A DNA stretch of 64,000 nucleotides. It comes from MAG-121220-bin8 sp965655865. Its GTDB lineage: Bacteria; Bacteroidota; Bacteroidia; Flavobacteriales; Flavobacteriaceae. The position numbers and the translations under genes are program-made. The stretch is from contig CBFHJJ010000006.1 of assembly GCA_965655865.1 (NCBI GenBank), positions 6,223 to 70,222 on the forward strand, written 5' to 3'. Positions 15,255 to 24,430 of this stretch are shown here, piece after piece. Each line of letters begins with the position of its first letter. The first letter of the stretch is position 1. Below the pieces are notes generated by a model that was not told where the DNA came from, ran no database searches, and saw only the letters and a program-made list of their open reading frames with translations.

Positions 15255-16439
15255 ATGTACGAATCTATACAAAAAAGACTTATAAAGGAATTAGATGAGG
15301 TTAAAATTTCTGGGAGATATAAACACGAAAGAATTATTAACTCTAGTCAGGGTTCAACAATTAATGTAGAGAACAGTAAAGTTTTAAATTTTTGTGCTAA
15401 TAATTATTTAGGTTTAGCTTCAAACAATAAAGTTATTAAACGAGCAAAAGATACTTTAGAAAGTCATGGTTTTGGAATGGCTTCAGTAAGATTTATATGT
15501 GGAACTCAAGATATACACAAACAGCTTGAGTTGAAAATTTCAAAATTTTTAAAAAAAGAAGATACAATATTGTATGCAGCAGCTTTTGATGCTAATGGCG
15601 GATTGTTTGAACCATTATTTAATGATCAAGATGCGATAATTAGTGATGCTTTAAATCACGCTTCAATTATTGATGGAATTAGATTATGTAAGGCAAAAAG
15701 ATTTCGTTATCAGCACAACGATATGGAAGATTTAGAACTTCAACTTAAAAATGCAAAAGATTGTAGAAATAAAATCATAGTGACGGACGGAGTTTTTTCA
15801 ATGGATGGTACAATTGCCCAACTTGACAAAATATGTGAATTAGCAAATAAACATGATGCTTTAGTTATGTCTGACGAGTGTCATTCTACTGGTTTTGTTG
15901 GACCAACTGGAAGAGGAGTTCCTGAAGAGTTAAATGTAATTGATCAAGTTGATATAATTACCGGAACTCTTGGAAAAGCTCTTGGCGGAGCTTCAGGCGG
16001 ATTTACAAGTGGTCCTAAAGAATTAATAGACTTATTAAGACAAAAATCACGTCCTTATTTATTTTCAAATACTTTAGCACCTTCAATAGTGGGAGCTTCT
16101 TTAGGAGTTTTAGATGTTTTAGAAAATGATACTTCTCATTTAAAAAAGCTAAAAGAAAATACAAAGTATTTTAGAAAAAAAATTTCAAAATTTGGTTTTG
16201 AGATTAAGCCTGGAAATCATCCAATCGTTCCTGTTATGCTTTATGATGATCATCTTGCTCAAGAAATGTCCTCTGAACTATTAAAATTAAATATATATGT
16301 AATTGGCTTTTTTTTCCCAGTAGTCCCTAAAGGTCAGGCTAGAATCAGAGTGCAAATTTCAGCTTCTCATTCAATTCAAGATATTGATAAAGCACTGAAC
16401 GCTTTTTACGAAGTCGGAAAGAAATTGAAAGTAATATAG
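15255..16439 (+). CDS. kbl: Glycine C-acetyltransferase (2-amino-3-ketobutyrate CoA ligase)
   Basis: A 394-residue alpha-oxoamine synthase. It shows SSQGSTINVENSKVLNFCAN near the N-terminus, MSDECHSTGFVG (PLP-ring Asp and His) and TGTLGKALGGASGG with the PLP-binding lysine, followed by RPYLFSNTLAPS. It cleaves 2-amino-3-ketobutyrate with CoA to glycine and acetyl-CoA. Length and motifs match Kbl rather than BioF or 5-aminolevulinate synthase, and the divergent tdh gene confirms the role. Confidence 0.95.
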   Translation: MYESIQKRLIKELDEVKISGRYKHERIINSSQGSTINVENSKVLNFCANNYLGLASNNKVIKRAKDTLESHGFGMASVRFICGTQDIHKQLELKISKFLKKEDTILYAAAFDANGGLFEPLFNDQDAIISDALNHASIIDGIRLCKAKRFRYQHNDMEDLELQLKNAKDCRNKIIVTDGVFSMDGTIAQLDKICELANKHDALVMSDECHSTGFVGPTGRGVPEELNVIDQVDIITGTLGKALGGASGGFTSGPKELIDLLRQKSRPYLFSNTLAPSIVGASLGVLDVLENDTSHLKKLKENTKYFRKKISKFGFEIKPGNHPIVPVMLYDDHLAQEMSSELLKLNIYVIGFFFPVVPKGQARIRVQISASHSIQDIDKALNAFYEVGKKLKVI

Positions 16440-16448
16440 ATTTTAGTT

Positions 16449-16598
16449 CTAATCCAAACTATTTTTTGTTATAAAATATCTCCAGCCTAATAATAAAAAT
16501 TGAAATTTTGTTGCTTTAATTGGGTCCACTCTGTTTTTAGTTAAACTTGGTAGTAAAACTTTATTAATCTTAGCTAAGATTTTAAATATATTTTTCAT
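16449..16598 (-). CDS. Small basic conserved protein (49 residues)
   Basis: An open frame too short for most gene callers: ATG at 16598, stop at 16449. It reads MKNIFKILAKINKVLLPSLT, then a KNRVDPIKATKFQ segment and LLLGWRYFITKNSLD. The order amphipathic helix, LPSLTK, hydrophobic helix with GWRYF, and basic content match a short Flavobacteriia family that is sometimes mislabelled SsrA-binding protein; this is from memory. It fills the gap between kbl and the antiporter gene, convergent with kbl (9 bp between stops). Function unknown, probably membrane- or nucleic-acid-associated. Confidence 0.6.
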   Translation of the reverse strand: MKNIFKILAKINKVLLPSLTKNRVDPIKATKFQFLLLGWRYFITKNSLD

Positions 16599-16643
16599 TT
16601 AATTATATATAATTCATGTGCTATCTTTACAAAAAATAAATAT

Positions 16644-17582
16644 ATGGATTTAAATACTATTTCCTTGTTAATTTTTGGCTTAACCGTCTTAATTATTGGA
16701 GGAAATTTATTATTAAAAGCCGCAGTTTCAATATCACTTAGATTTGGTATTCCTAAATTATTGATAGGGATGACAGTAGTTTCATTAGCAACTTCTGCTC
16801 CAGAGCTAATTGTTAGTATTAAATCAGCCTTAAAAGGATCACCTGACTTAGCTATTTCTAATGTTTTAGGCTCAAATATTGCAAATCTTGGATTAGTTTT
16901 AGGAATTACAATACTATTCTCGCCTATTAGTATATCTAAAAGTGTTTATAAGAAAGAGTGGCCAATTATGATGTTTTCTGCCATTTATTTTTTTTTAGTA
17001 ATACTAGATGGTGCTATTAGTAAAATAGAAGGAGGTATTTTAGTTTGTTTTTTAGTTATGACTATTTCAGCTTTGATAAAACTTCGTGACAAATCTGAAG
17101 TTGAGTTGGAAAACAGCAATGAAGATTCACTTTTAAAATCTCTTTTTATATTATTTTTTGGAGGATTGTTTCTTTTCTATGGTTCAGAGTGGTTTATAGA
17201 TGGGGCAATAATGTTAGCTAACTCTTTTGGGATTAGTGAAAGGATTATTGGAATAACTGTTGTTTCTGTTGGAACAAGTATCCCTGAACTAGTAACATCA
17301 TTAGTAGCAGTTTTTAATAAAGAGAAAAGTATTTCGTTAGGTAATTTATTGGGCTCAAATATATTTAATGTTTTTGCTGTTTTAGGAATAACATCTCTAT
17401 TAACTCCTTTGACTGTATTAGATCAAAATATTATAAATTATGATATTTACGTAATGTTGTTTTTTGCAGCAATAATACTCCCTTTAATATTTTTTCCAAA
17501 AAAACTTGTTTTGGGTAGAAAAGAGGGGTTAATAATCCTGCTGTGTTACACTGTTTACATATGTCAATTACTGCTAAACTAA
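16644..17582 (+). CDS. Calcium/sodium antiporter (CaCA family, YrbG-like)
   Basis: A 312-residue membrane protein with about ten helices. Both internally duplicated alpha repeats are visible: SAPELIVSIKSALKGS with GSNIANLGLVLG in the first half, and SIPELVTSLVAVFNKE with GSNIFNVFAVLG in the second. These hold the ion-coordinating Glu and Asn residues. It should exchange Ca2+ for Na+ (or K+/H+) across the inner membrane. The gene stands alone between a small minus-strand gene and a bidirectional terminator. Confidence 0.92.
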   Translation: MDLNTISLLIFGLTVLIIGGNLLLKAAVSISLRFGIPKLLIGMTVVSLATSAPELIVSIKSALKGSPDLAISNVLGSNIANLGLVLGITILFSPISISKSVYKKEWPIMMFSAIYFFLVILDGAISKIEGGILVCFLVMTISALIKLRDKSEVELENSNEDSLLKSLFILFFGGLFLFYGSEWFIDGAIMLANSFGISERIIGITVVSVGTSIPELVTSLVAVFNKEKSISLGNLLGSNIFNVFAVLGITSLLTPLTVLDQNIINYDIYVMLFFAAIILPLIFFPKKLVLGRKEGLIILLCYTVYICQLLLN

Positions 17583-17590
17583 CTTATATT

Positions 17591-17622
17591 AAAAAAAAAC
17601 CCTCTATTTAGAGGGTTTTTTT
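17591..17622. terminator. Bidirectional terminator between antiporter gene and glnA
   Basis: The stem CCCTCTA (17600-17606), loop TT, and TAGAGGG (17609-17615) have an A run before and a T run after, so the hairpin can end both the antiporter transcript and the convergent glnA transcript. Confidence 0.93.
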
Positions 17623-17640
17623 ACATTTTATATAAAAATA

Positions 17641-18651
17641 TTAAACCTTGGCTGATTTAACAGTTTTAACAATTCTTCCAGCAATCTTATAAGGATCTCC
17701 ATTTGATGCAGGTCTTCTATCCTCTAACCATCCTTTCCAACCTTTTTCAACTGTAATAATTGGAATTCTTATTGATGCTCCTCTGTCAGAAATACCATAA
17801 CTAAAATCATTTATTGATGCTGTTTCGTGAAGACCAGTTAACCTTTGATCATTAAATTCACCATATACACTAATATGTTCTTTAACAACAGGTCTAAATG
17901 CCTCGCAAATTGCTTCATATGTTTTTTGAGAACCACAAGTTCTTAATAATGTATTTGAAAAGTTTGCATGCATACCACTTCCGTTCCAATCTCCTTTTAT
18001 TGGTTTTGGATGATATTCAATATAATATCCGTATTTTTCAGTTATTCTATCTAATAAATATCTAGCAACCCAAATTTCATCTCCAGCTTTTTTAGCACCT
18101 TTTGCGAATAATTGAAATTCCCATTGACCACTAGCAACTTCTTGGTTGATACCTTCAAAATTTAATCCTGCTTCAATACATTGATCTGCGTGTTCTTCTA
18201 CTAAATCACGACCGTGTGTATTTTTACCTCCAACAGAACAGTAATACATTCCTTGTGGACCTGGGTAACCACCAACAGGGAAACCTAATGGTAATAAAGT
18301 GTCGCAATCCATTATAAAATACTCTTGTTCAAATCCAAACCAAAAGTCATTATCATCATCGTCAATTGTTGCTCTAGCATTAGATTCATGGGGAGATCCA
18401 TCAGCATTTAATACCTCAGTCATAACTAAAAATCCATTAACTCTGTCAGGGTCTGGATATATTGCAACTGGTTTAAGTAAACAGTCTGAAGATCCGCCTT
18501 CAGCTTGTTTTGTAGATGAACCGTCAAATGACCAGATTGGACAGTCTTCAAGTTTTCCACTAAAATCTTCTAGGACTTTAGTTTTACTTCTCATGTTTTG
18601 GGTTGGTTTATAACCGTCCAACCAAATGTATTCTAATTTAGATTTACTCAT
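17641..18651 (-). CDS. glnA: Glutamine synthetase, type II (eukaryote-like)
   Basis: A 336-residue GSII, much shorter than the 450-residue GSI or 730-residue GSIII. LEYIWLDGY, WSFDGSSTKQAEGGSSDC, WFGFEQEYF, GINQEVASGQWEFQ and WNGSGMHANFS are the substrate- and metal-binding segments, and DRGASIRIP lies near the end. It condenses ammonium and glutamate with ATP. GSII is common in Flavobacteriia. The gene is monocistronic, with a terminator after it and a 243-bp AT-rich upstream gap; the ammonium transporter and PII genes lie about 6 kb away. Confidence 0.95.
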   Translation of the reverse strand: MSKSKLEYIWLDGYKPTQNMRSKTKVLEDFSGKLEDCPIWSFDGSSTKQAEGGSSDCLLKPVAIYPDPDRVNGFLVMTEVLNADGSPHESNARATIDDDDNDFWFGFEQEYFIMDCDTLLPLGFPVGGYPGPQGMYYCSVGGKNTHGRDLVEEHADQCIEAGLNFEGINQEVASGQWEFQLFAKGAKKAGDEIWVARYLLDRITEKYGYYIEYHPKPIKGDWNGSGMHANFSNTLLRTCGSQKTYEAICEAFRPVVKEHISVYGEFNDQRLTGLHETASINDFSYGISDRGASIRIPIITVEKGWKGWLEDRRPASNGDPYKIAGRIVKTVKSAKV

Positions 18652-18880
18652 TTTATAAAAAGATTTAATAAATTATTATCCAATAAAAATAAAATATATT
18701 ATTGATTTTAAGCGATTTAACTTTTCAAAAGATATAAACAGAATTCATTTTTATCAATATTGTATTTTTTTATAATATTTTTTTTCTTTTTAATAAATTT
18801 TAGATAAAAAATTGAGTTTTTGATATTTTTTTATAAAATTATTTAGTTCAAATAAAATTTTAAATCCTTACCATTACTTG
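18652..18880. other. Intergenic region between divergent glnA and purM
   Basis: About 230 bases, very AT-rich, containing the upstream regions of both genes. I see no open frame of gene-like composition, no RNA gene, no riboswitch-like fold and no clear minus-strand TAnnTTTG element for glnA. Only the purM -7 element directly before the purM start is convincing. Confidence 0.5.
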
Positions 18881-18888
18881 TATCTTTG
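18881..18888 (+). promoter_or_regulatory. -7 promoter element of purM with a near-leaderless start
   Basis: TATCTTTG matches TAnnTTTG exactly and ends only 6 bases before the purM ATG (18895). Transcription should begin at or within a few bases of the start codon. No strong TTG is found at the -33 distance. Confidence 0.5.
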
Positions 18889-18894
18889 TTTTAG

Positions 18895-20073
18895 ATGAAT
18901 GAAAAAAAAATAGATCGTTATAGTTTGAGGGGTGTTTCGGCCGATAAAGTAGATGTTCATAACGCGATTAAAAATGTTGATAAAGGTTTGTTTCCAAAAA
19001 CATTTTGCAAAATAGTTCCTGACTATCTTTCTGGTGACTCAAATTACTGCTTAGTTATGCATGCTGATGGAGCTGGAACAAAATCTTCATTAGCTTATAT
19101 GTATTGGAAGGAGACTGGAGATTTATCTGTTTGGAAAGGAATTGCTCAAGATGCACTAATAATGAATATTGATGATTTATTGTGTGTTGGTGCCGTTGAC
19201 AATATTTTACTTTCATCAACAATTGGTAGAAATAAGAATTTAATTCCTGGTGAGGTAATCAAAGCAATTATTGAAGGAACAGAGGAGTTAATTCTTGAAA
19301 TGTCTAATTATGGTGTAAATATAAAGTCAACTGGTGGTGAAACTGCCGATGTTGGAGATTTAGTTAGAACTATAATTGTTGATTCAACAGTTGTAGCTAG
19401 AATGAAGAAATCAGATATTATTGATAATTCTAACATAACAGATGGAGATGTGATAATCGGTTTAGAATCTTTTGGAAAAGCAAATTACGAATCTGAATAT
19501 AATGGTGGTATGGGAAGTAATGGTTTGACATCTGCTAGACACGATGTTTTTAATAAAAGTCTAGCTTTGAAATATCCAGAAAGTTTTGATCCTTTGGTGC
19601 CTGACGAACTCATATATTCTGGTTCTTATGACCTTAGGCAAAGAATCGAGGGTGTTGATTTAGATGCTGGAAAATTAGTACTTTCTCCTACTAGAACTTA
19701 TGCTCCAGTCATAAAACAAATTTTAAAAAAGTATGATTCTAGTACGATTCATGGAATGATTCATTGCAGCGGAGGTGCTCAGACTAAAATTCTACATTTT
19801 ATTGATAATTTACATATTGTAAAAGATAATTTATTTCAAACTCCTAAATTATTTGAAATTATAAAAAATGAATCCGATACTGATTGGAAAGAAATGTATA
19901 AGGTTTTTAATATGGGACACCGAATGGAGATGTATGTTGATTCAAGCGTAGCTAGTGATATAATAGAAATTTCAAAGTCATTTGGAGTTGATGCTAAGAT
20001 AATTGGAAAAGTAGAGGCTAGTGATTCAAAAAAACTAACTATTATTTCAGATCATGGAACTTTTGAATACTAA
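18895..20073 (+). CDS. purM: Phosphoribosylformylglycinamidine cyclo-ligase (AIR synthetase)
   Basis: A 392-residue AIR synthetase-like protein. HADGAGTKSSLAYMYW, the IAQDALIMNIDDLLCVGA core and STGGETADVGDLVRT are the ATP and metal segments, and HGMIHCSGG opens the C-terminal domain. It forms aminoimidazole ribotide in purine synthesis. At 392 residues it is longer than the 345-residue E. coli enzyme, as is usual in Bacteroidota. It is the first gene of a same-strand run with prfA, pyrF and a hydrolase gene; the gap to prfA is 44 bp. Confidence 0.92.
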   Translation: MNEKKIDRYSLRGVSADKVDVHNAIKNVDKGLFPKTFCKIVPDYLSGDSNYCLVMHADGAGTKSSLAYMYWKETGDLSVWKGIAQDALIMNIDDLLCVGAVDNILLSSTIGRNKNLIPGEVIKAIIEGTEELILEMSNYGVNIKSTGGETADVGDLVRTIIVDSTVVARMKKSDIIDNSNITDGDVIIGLESFGKANYESEYNGGMGSNGLTSARHDVFNKSLALKYPESFDPLVPDELIYSGSYDLRQRIEGVDLDAGKLVLSPTRTYAPVIKQILKKYDSSTIHGMIHCSGGAQTKILHFIDNLHIVKDNLFQTPKLFEIIKNESDTDWKEMYKVFNMGHRMEMYVDSSVASDIIEISKSFGVDAKIIGKVEASDSKKLTIISDHGTFEY

Positions 20074-20117
20074 TAAATTCCAAAATATCATAAATTCGTA
20101 AATATTAATTTTTTTAA

Positions 20118-21197
20118 ATGTTAGATAAATTAAATATTGTTCAACAAAGATACAATGAGGTTTCAGATCTTATTATACAACCTGATATTATAACTGATCA
20201 AAAGAGATATATTAAATTAAATAAGGAATATAAAGATCTTGGTCTTTTAATTGAAAAGAAAAAAAAGTATGAAAGTTTAATTTCTAACAAAGAAGAAGCA
20301 GAGGAAATTATTAAAATTGAAGATGACAAAGAAATGCTAGAAATGGCAAACCAAGAATTAAAAGATTCAAAAGAAAAAATAAAATCAATTGAGGAAGAAA
20401 TTAAATTTTTATTAATTCCAAAAGATCCAGATGATTCAAAAAATGTTGTTGTAGAGTTAAGGGCAGGAACTGGGGGAGATGAAGCTAGTATTTTTGCTGG
20501 TGATCTTTTTAGAATGTACACTAAATATTGTGAGGGAAGAAATTGGAAAGTTAGTTTAGTAGATGCTAGCCCTGGAACCGCTGGTGGGTATAAAGAAATA
20601 ATATTTGAGGTTTCAGGAAATGATGAAGTTTATGGTCTTCTTAAGTTTGAATCTGGCGTTCATCGTGTTCAGAGAGTTCCTCAAACTGAAACTCAGGGAA
20701 GAGTTCATACATCTGCTGCAACTGTCATGGTTTTACCTGAGGCTGAGGAGTTTGATGTTGAAATTAACATGAATGATGTTCGTATAGATTATTTTTGTTC
20801 ATCTGGTCCTGGAGGACAATCTGTAAATACAACATATTCAGCTGTTAGATTAACACACACACCTACAGGAATTGTAGCTCAATGTCAGGATCAAAAATCA
20901 CAACATAAAAATAAGGATAAAGCTTTAAAAGTTCTTAGATCTCGACTATACGAATTAGAATTAAACAAGAAATTGGAAGAGGATTCGTTAAAAAGAAATT
21001 CTATGGTTTCATCTGGTGATAGATCTGCTAAAATTAGAACATATAACTATCCTCAAGGAAGAGTTACTGATCACCGAATAGGATTAACATTATATGATTT
21101 GCAGAATATTGTAAACGGAGACATACAGAAAATCATTGATGAACTGAAAATTGTTCAAAATAATGAATTACTTAAAAATTCAGAAGAAGTTTTTTAA
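20118..21197 (+). CDS. prfA: Peptide chain release factor 1
   Basis: A 359-residue RF1. An N-terminal coiled domain (about residues 1-95) is followed by LRAGTGGDEASIFA, then RVPQTETQGRVHTSA with the stop-codon-reading PxT tripeptide (PQT), and CSSGPGGQSVNTT with the peptidyl-tRNA hydrolysing GGQ. It recognises UAA and UAG. PQT instead of PAT is what I remember for Flavobacteriia RF1. No frameshift site, as in RF2, is needed. It lies 3 bp before pyrF. Confidence 0.96.
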   Translation: MLDKLNIVQQRYNEVSDLIIQPDIITDQKRYIKLNKEYKDLGLLIEKKKKYESLISNKEEAEEIIKIEDDKEMLEMANQELKDSKEKIKSIEEEIKFLLIPKDPDDSKNVVVELRAGTGGDEASIFAGDLFRMYTKYCEGRNWKVSLVDASPGTAGGYKEIIFEVSGNDEVYGLLKFESGVHRVQRVPQTETQGRVHTSAATVMVLPEAEEFDVEINMNDVRIDYFCSSGPGGQSVNTTYSAVRLTHTPTGIVAQCQDQKSQHKNKDKALKVLRSRLYELELNKKLEEDSLKRNSMVSSGDRSAKIRTYNYPQGRVTDHRIGLTLYDLQNIVNGDIQKIIDELKIVQNNELLKNSEEVF

Positions 21198-21200
21198 TTT

Positions 21201-22025
21201 ATGAAAACAAGTTTTTTAAAAGATCAAATTATTTCTAAAAACTCATTCCTTTGTCTGGGACTTGATAGTGATATCAATAAAATACCATCATTTTTATTAA
21301 AAGAATCTGATCCGATTTTTAGTTTTAATAAATTACTATTAGATTCTTTAAACGAGCTTATTGTCTCCGTCAAAATTAATACTGCTTTTTATGAAGTTAA
21401 TGGTTCAAAAGGGTGGGAAACCCTGGAAAAAACGATTAATTATATAAATCAAAAATATCCAGATTTGTTTACTATTGCTGATGCAAAAAGAGGAGATATT
21501 GGAAACACATCTGATATGTATGCTCAAGCTTTTTTTAATCATATGAAATTTGATTCCATAACTGTTTCTCCTTATATGGGCAATGATTCTATTGAGCCAT
21601 TTCTTAATCATAAAGATAAACACACTATAGTGTTAGGCTTAACTTCAAATAAAGGAGCAAATGATTTTCAGTTTTCAACAAATACAGATCAAGATTTATT
21701 TAAAAAAGTTTTAGTTAAATCTCAAGAATGGAAAAATTCTGAAAACCTCATGTATGTTGTTGGTGCTACCAAGGCTTCATTTCTTAAAGATGTGAGATTA
21801 ATTGTACCAAATAGTTTTTTGTTAATCCCTGGTGTTGGAGCTCAAGGTGGTAATTTAGAAGACACTTTTAACAATGGAGTAAATGATCAGATAGGTATTT
21901 TGATTAATTCATCAAGATCTATAATATATGCAGGTAATGATGAGAATTTTCTTAAAAAATCATATGAGGAAGCTAAAAAACTTCAGTATAAAATGAGTAT
22001 TTTATTAAACAATAATAATGATTAA
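21201..22025 (+). CDS. pyrF: Orotidine 5'-phosphate decarboxylase (type 2)
   Basis: A 274-residue OMP decarboxylase. FLCLGLDSD near the N-terminus, SVKINTAFYE, and IADAKRGDIGNTS hold the catalytic Lys-Asp-Lys-Asp network; VGATKASFL and LIPGVGAQGG line the phosphate site. It makes UMP in pyrimidine synthesis. The length and the DAKRGDIGNT form fit the longer type 2 family. It lies in a run with purM and overlaps the next gene by 8 bp. pyrD is elsewhere in the window (59096). Confidence 0.95.
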   Translation: MKTSFLKDQIISKNSFLCLGLDSDINKIPSFLLKESDPIFSFNKLLLDSLNELIVSVKINTAFYEVNGSKGWETLEKTINYINQKYPDLFTIADAKRGDIGNTSDMYAQAFFNHMKFDSITVSPYMGNDSIEPFLNHKDKHTIVLGLTSNKGANDFQFSTNTDQDLFKKVLVKSQEWKNSENLMYVVGATKASFLKDVRLIVPNSFLLIPGVGAQGGNLEDTFNNGVNDQIGILINSSRSIIYAGNDENFLKKSYEEAKKLQYKMSILLNNNND

Positions 22026-22809
22026 CTATTCGATCTACAAAAATAATAATTCAAATGAATGGGTGACATTTGTGCATGGTGCAGGTGGAAGCTCATCTAT
22101 TTGGTTTAGACAAATAAAAGAGTTTAAAAGATTTTTTAATGTTATTCTTTTAGATTTGAGAGGTCACGGTAAGTCTAAATATCATTTCACAAATGTTTTT
22201 GAAAAAAAATATACATTTAAATCAATTTCAAATGACATTGTTGAAGTTTTAAACAAAGAAAATATTAGAAGCTCTCATTTTATAGGAATTTCATTAGGAA
22301 CAATCTTAATCCGTCAATTAGCTGAATATTATCCTAAAATGGTTAAAAGTATGATAATGGCTGGAGCTATAATGAAACTTAATTTTCGTTCAAGATTTTT
22401 GATTAAACTTGGCTCGGTTTTTAAATCCGTTGTACCCTACATATGGATCTACAAACTCTTTGCATTTGTAATCATGCCCTATGAAAATCATAAAAAATCA
22501 AGACTTTTGTTTATAAATGAGGCTAAGAAATTGTACCAAAAAGAATTTATGAGATGGTATAAATTAACATCAGAATTGAACCCGTTATTGAAACTTTTTA
22601 GACAAGTTGAATTGAAAATTCCTACACTATATTTAATGGGTTCAGAAGATTATATGTTTCTAGAATCAATTAAACATGTTACCAAGGAGCATAAAAACTC
22701 AAAACTTATCGTTGTTCCAGATTGTGGTCATGTTGTCAATGTTGATAAACCAAAAATATTTAATAATTCAAGTATTTCATTTTTAAGAAATTTAATTAAT
22801 AAAAAATAA
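22018..22809 (+). CDS. Alpha/beta hydrolase
   Basis: A 263-residue alpha/beta-hydrolase. FVHGAGGSSSIWF is the oxyanion loop, LDLRGHGKSK the next strand, FIGISLGTILI holds the nucleophile Ser, LYLMGSEDYMF the acid, and PDCGHVVNVDKP the catalytic His. The triad is therefore complete. Substrate is unknown; the family covers esterases, lactonases and thioesterases. The start overlaps the pyrF end by 8 bp, so expression is coupled, although a metabolic link is not evident. Confidence 0.87.
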   Translation: MINYSIYKNNNSNEWVTFVHGAGGSSSIWFRQIKEFKRFFNVILLDLRGHGKSKYHFTNVFEKKYTFKSISNDIVEVLNKENIRSSHFIGISLGTILIRQLAEYYPKMVKSMIMAGAIMKLNFRSRFLIKLGSVFKSVVPYIWIYKLFAFVIMPYENHKKSRLLFINEAKKLYQKEFMRWYKLTSELNPLLKLFRQVELKIPTLYLMGSEDYMFLESIKHVTKEHKNSKLIVVPDCGHVVNVDKPKIFNNSSISFLRNLINKK

Positions 22810-22830
22810 TAGATTTATTTTTTTTGAAAT

Positions 22831-24396
22831 TTATTTCATCCCTGGTTGAGTAATTATAAAATTTTCTTTTATTTTTTTATTTTTAACCATTTCTTTTACT
22901 TTTTTCAACAATAATTTAGAATCATAAACTATCCCGTCCTTAATGGTGTATTTAACTCCTCCAACACGAACTACTTCATTTTCGTCATTTAATTTAATTG
23001 CACCAGTACCATACAAAACTTTAAGATTTTCTAATGGGTTTTCTTCAATTACAATAAGATCTGCTAATTTTCCGACTTCAATTGAGCCAATTTTATTTTC
23101 GGCGCCAAGAGCTTCTGCTCCATTTAAAGTAGCTGAACGAATAATTTCTAAGGGATGGAAGCCTGCTTCTCTTAAAAGTTCTAGTTCCCTTACATAAGCA
23201 AACCCATACAATTGATAAATAAATCCTGAGTCAGAACCAGTTGTCACTCTTCCTCCACGATTTTTAAATTCATTAACAAAAGTCATCCACAATTTGTAAT
23301 TATTTTTCCAATTAACTTCTTGTTCAGTTCCCCAATAATGCCAATATGAGCCGTGAGAAATTTTGCTTGGCTCATAAAATTTCCATAAGGATGGTAAAGT
23401 ATATTCTTCATGCCATTCGGCGCGTCTTGCCCTATGTAAATCTCTGCTAGCTTCATATATATTAAAAGTAGGATCTAAAGTGAAATCAAGTTTTAATAAT
23501 TCATTCATTACATTGTTCCAGTGTTCACTATAGGGTTTTGCAGATTGTTCCCATAATTTTCCTGCCTCTTCAAACCTATGCTGTTCATTTTGATAATTAT
23601 AGTTAGGTGGGTAGTTTTGAACTGTTTTATTATTAAATAAAGCTTCAGGTAGTCCATACCAATGTTCCATTGTTGTTAAGCCAGCTTTCGCTGAGTTTAA
23701 AACATTCCATCTAGCTACGCTCATTTGGGCGTGATGGAAAGCTGATCTCAATCCAAGTCTTTTGTTTTCTTTTATTGCAGCTTCTAATATTGCGGGGTTT
23801 GCGCCAAAAAATTTAATTCCATCCGCACCTTTGTTTGCATTTTCTCTTACCCATTTTATTGCATCTTCTTTGTTGTTTATTTCTGTTCCGCTTCCAAATC
23901 CAGTATAAGAATATATTCTTGGAGCAATTATTGAATTTTTTGCACTTTTTCTTTTTAAGTCTAGAGTAAAATCTAATCCTCTGCCGCTTGGTTCTCTAAT
24001 TGTTGTGATTCCATGAGCCATCCAAAGATTAAAAACATATTCTGGATCAGCTCCTTGAGATACTCCACCAATGTGTCCGTGCATATCAATAAAACCAGGT
24101 AGGACAAACATTCCGGTATAGTCAAATTCAATTCCATTTTTTTCAAGTTTTGGACCATTTCTTCTTTTACTAACGCCTGGGTAGCCTACTACTTGAACTT
24201 TTGTAATAATGTTTTTTTTAATTTCTATATCTACTGGACCAATGGGTGGTGCTCCATTTCCATTAATAAGAGTTACTCCTCTTATAATAAGCTGTTCATA
24301 TGGGCCTTGACTGACTTCGTTTTGACCATATGTATAAAAAAACTGCAATGTCATTAATAAACAACATTGCAGCTTGATGAGAGAATTTATTTTCAT
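22831..24396 (-). CDS. Secreted amidohydrolase (metal-dependent hydrolase)
   Basis: A 521-residue protein with an N-terminal signal peptide (hydrophobic residues 10-22, cleavage near YGQ). The amidohydrolase barrel has FVLPGFIDMHGHIGG (HxH metal ligands), GADGIKFFG (candidate carboxylated lysine), SAFHHAQMS, TTMEHWYG, and TTGSDSGF with the catalytic Asp; NKIGSIEVGKLADLIV is the returning beta domain. Relatives include imidazolonepropionase-like and prolidase-like enzymes. It probably hydrolyses an amide or peptide-like nutrient in the periplasm. It follows the amt gene on the same strand, 34 bp downstream. Confidence 0.87.
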   Translation of the reverse strand: MKINSLIKLQCCLLMTLQFFYTYGQNEVSQGPYEQLIIRGVTLINGNGAPPIGPVDIEIKKNIITKVQVVGYPGVSKRRNGPKLEKNGIEFDYTGMFVLPGFIDMHGHIGGVSQGADPEYVFNLWMAHGITTIREPSGRGLDFTLDLKRKSAKNSIIAPRIYSYTGFGSGTEINNKEDAIKWVRENANKGADGIKFFGANPAILEAAIKENKRLGLRSAFHHAQMSVARWNVLNSAKAGLTTMEHWYGLPEALFNNKTVQNYPPNYNYQNEQHRFEEAGKLWEQSAKPYSEHWNNVMNELLKLDFTLDPTFNIYEASRDLHRARRAEWHEEYTLPSLWKFYEPSKISHGSYWHYWGTEQEVNWKNNYKLWMTFVNEFKNRGGRVTTGSDSGFIYQLYGFAYVRELELLREAGFHPLEIIRSATLNGAEALGAENKIGSIEVGKLADLIVIEENPLENLKVLYGTGAIKLNDENEVVRVGGVKYTIKDGIVYDSKLLLKKVKEMVKNKKIKENFIITQPGMK

Positions 24397-24430
24397 GATA
24401 CTAATTTTTCATGAAAATAGTTATAAATAA

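Noticed and set aside
24406..24417. Palindrome TTTTCATGAAAA between amt and the amidohydrolase gene.
   Set aside because: Short and AT-rich, partly made of sequence around the start region; chance is a sufficient explanation.
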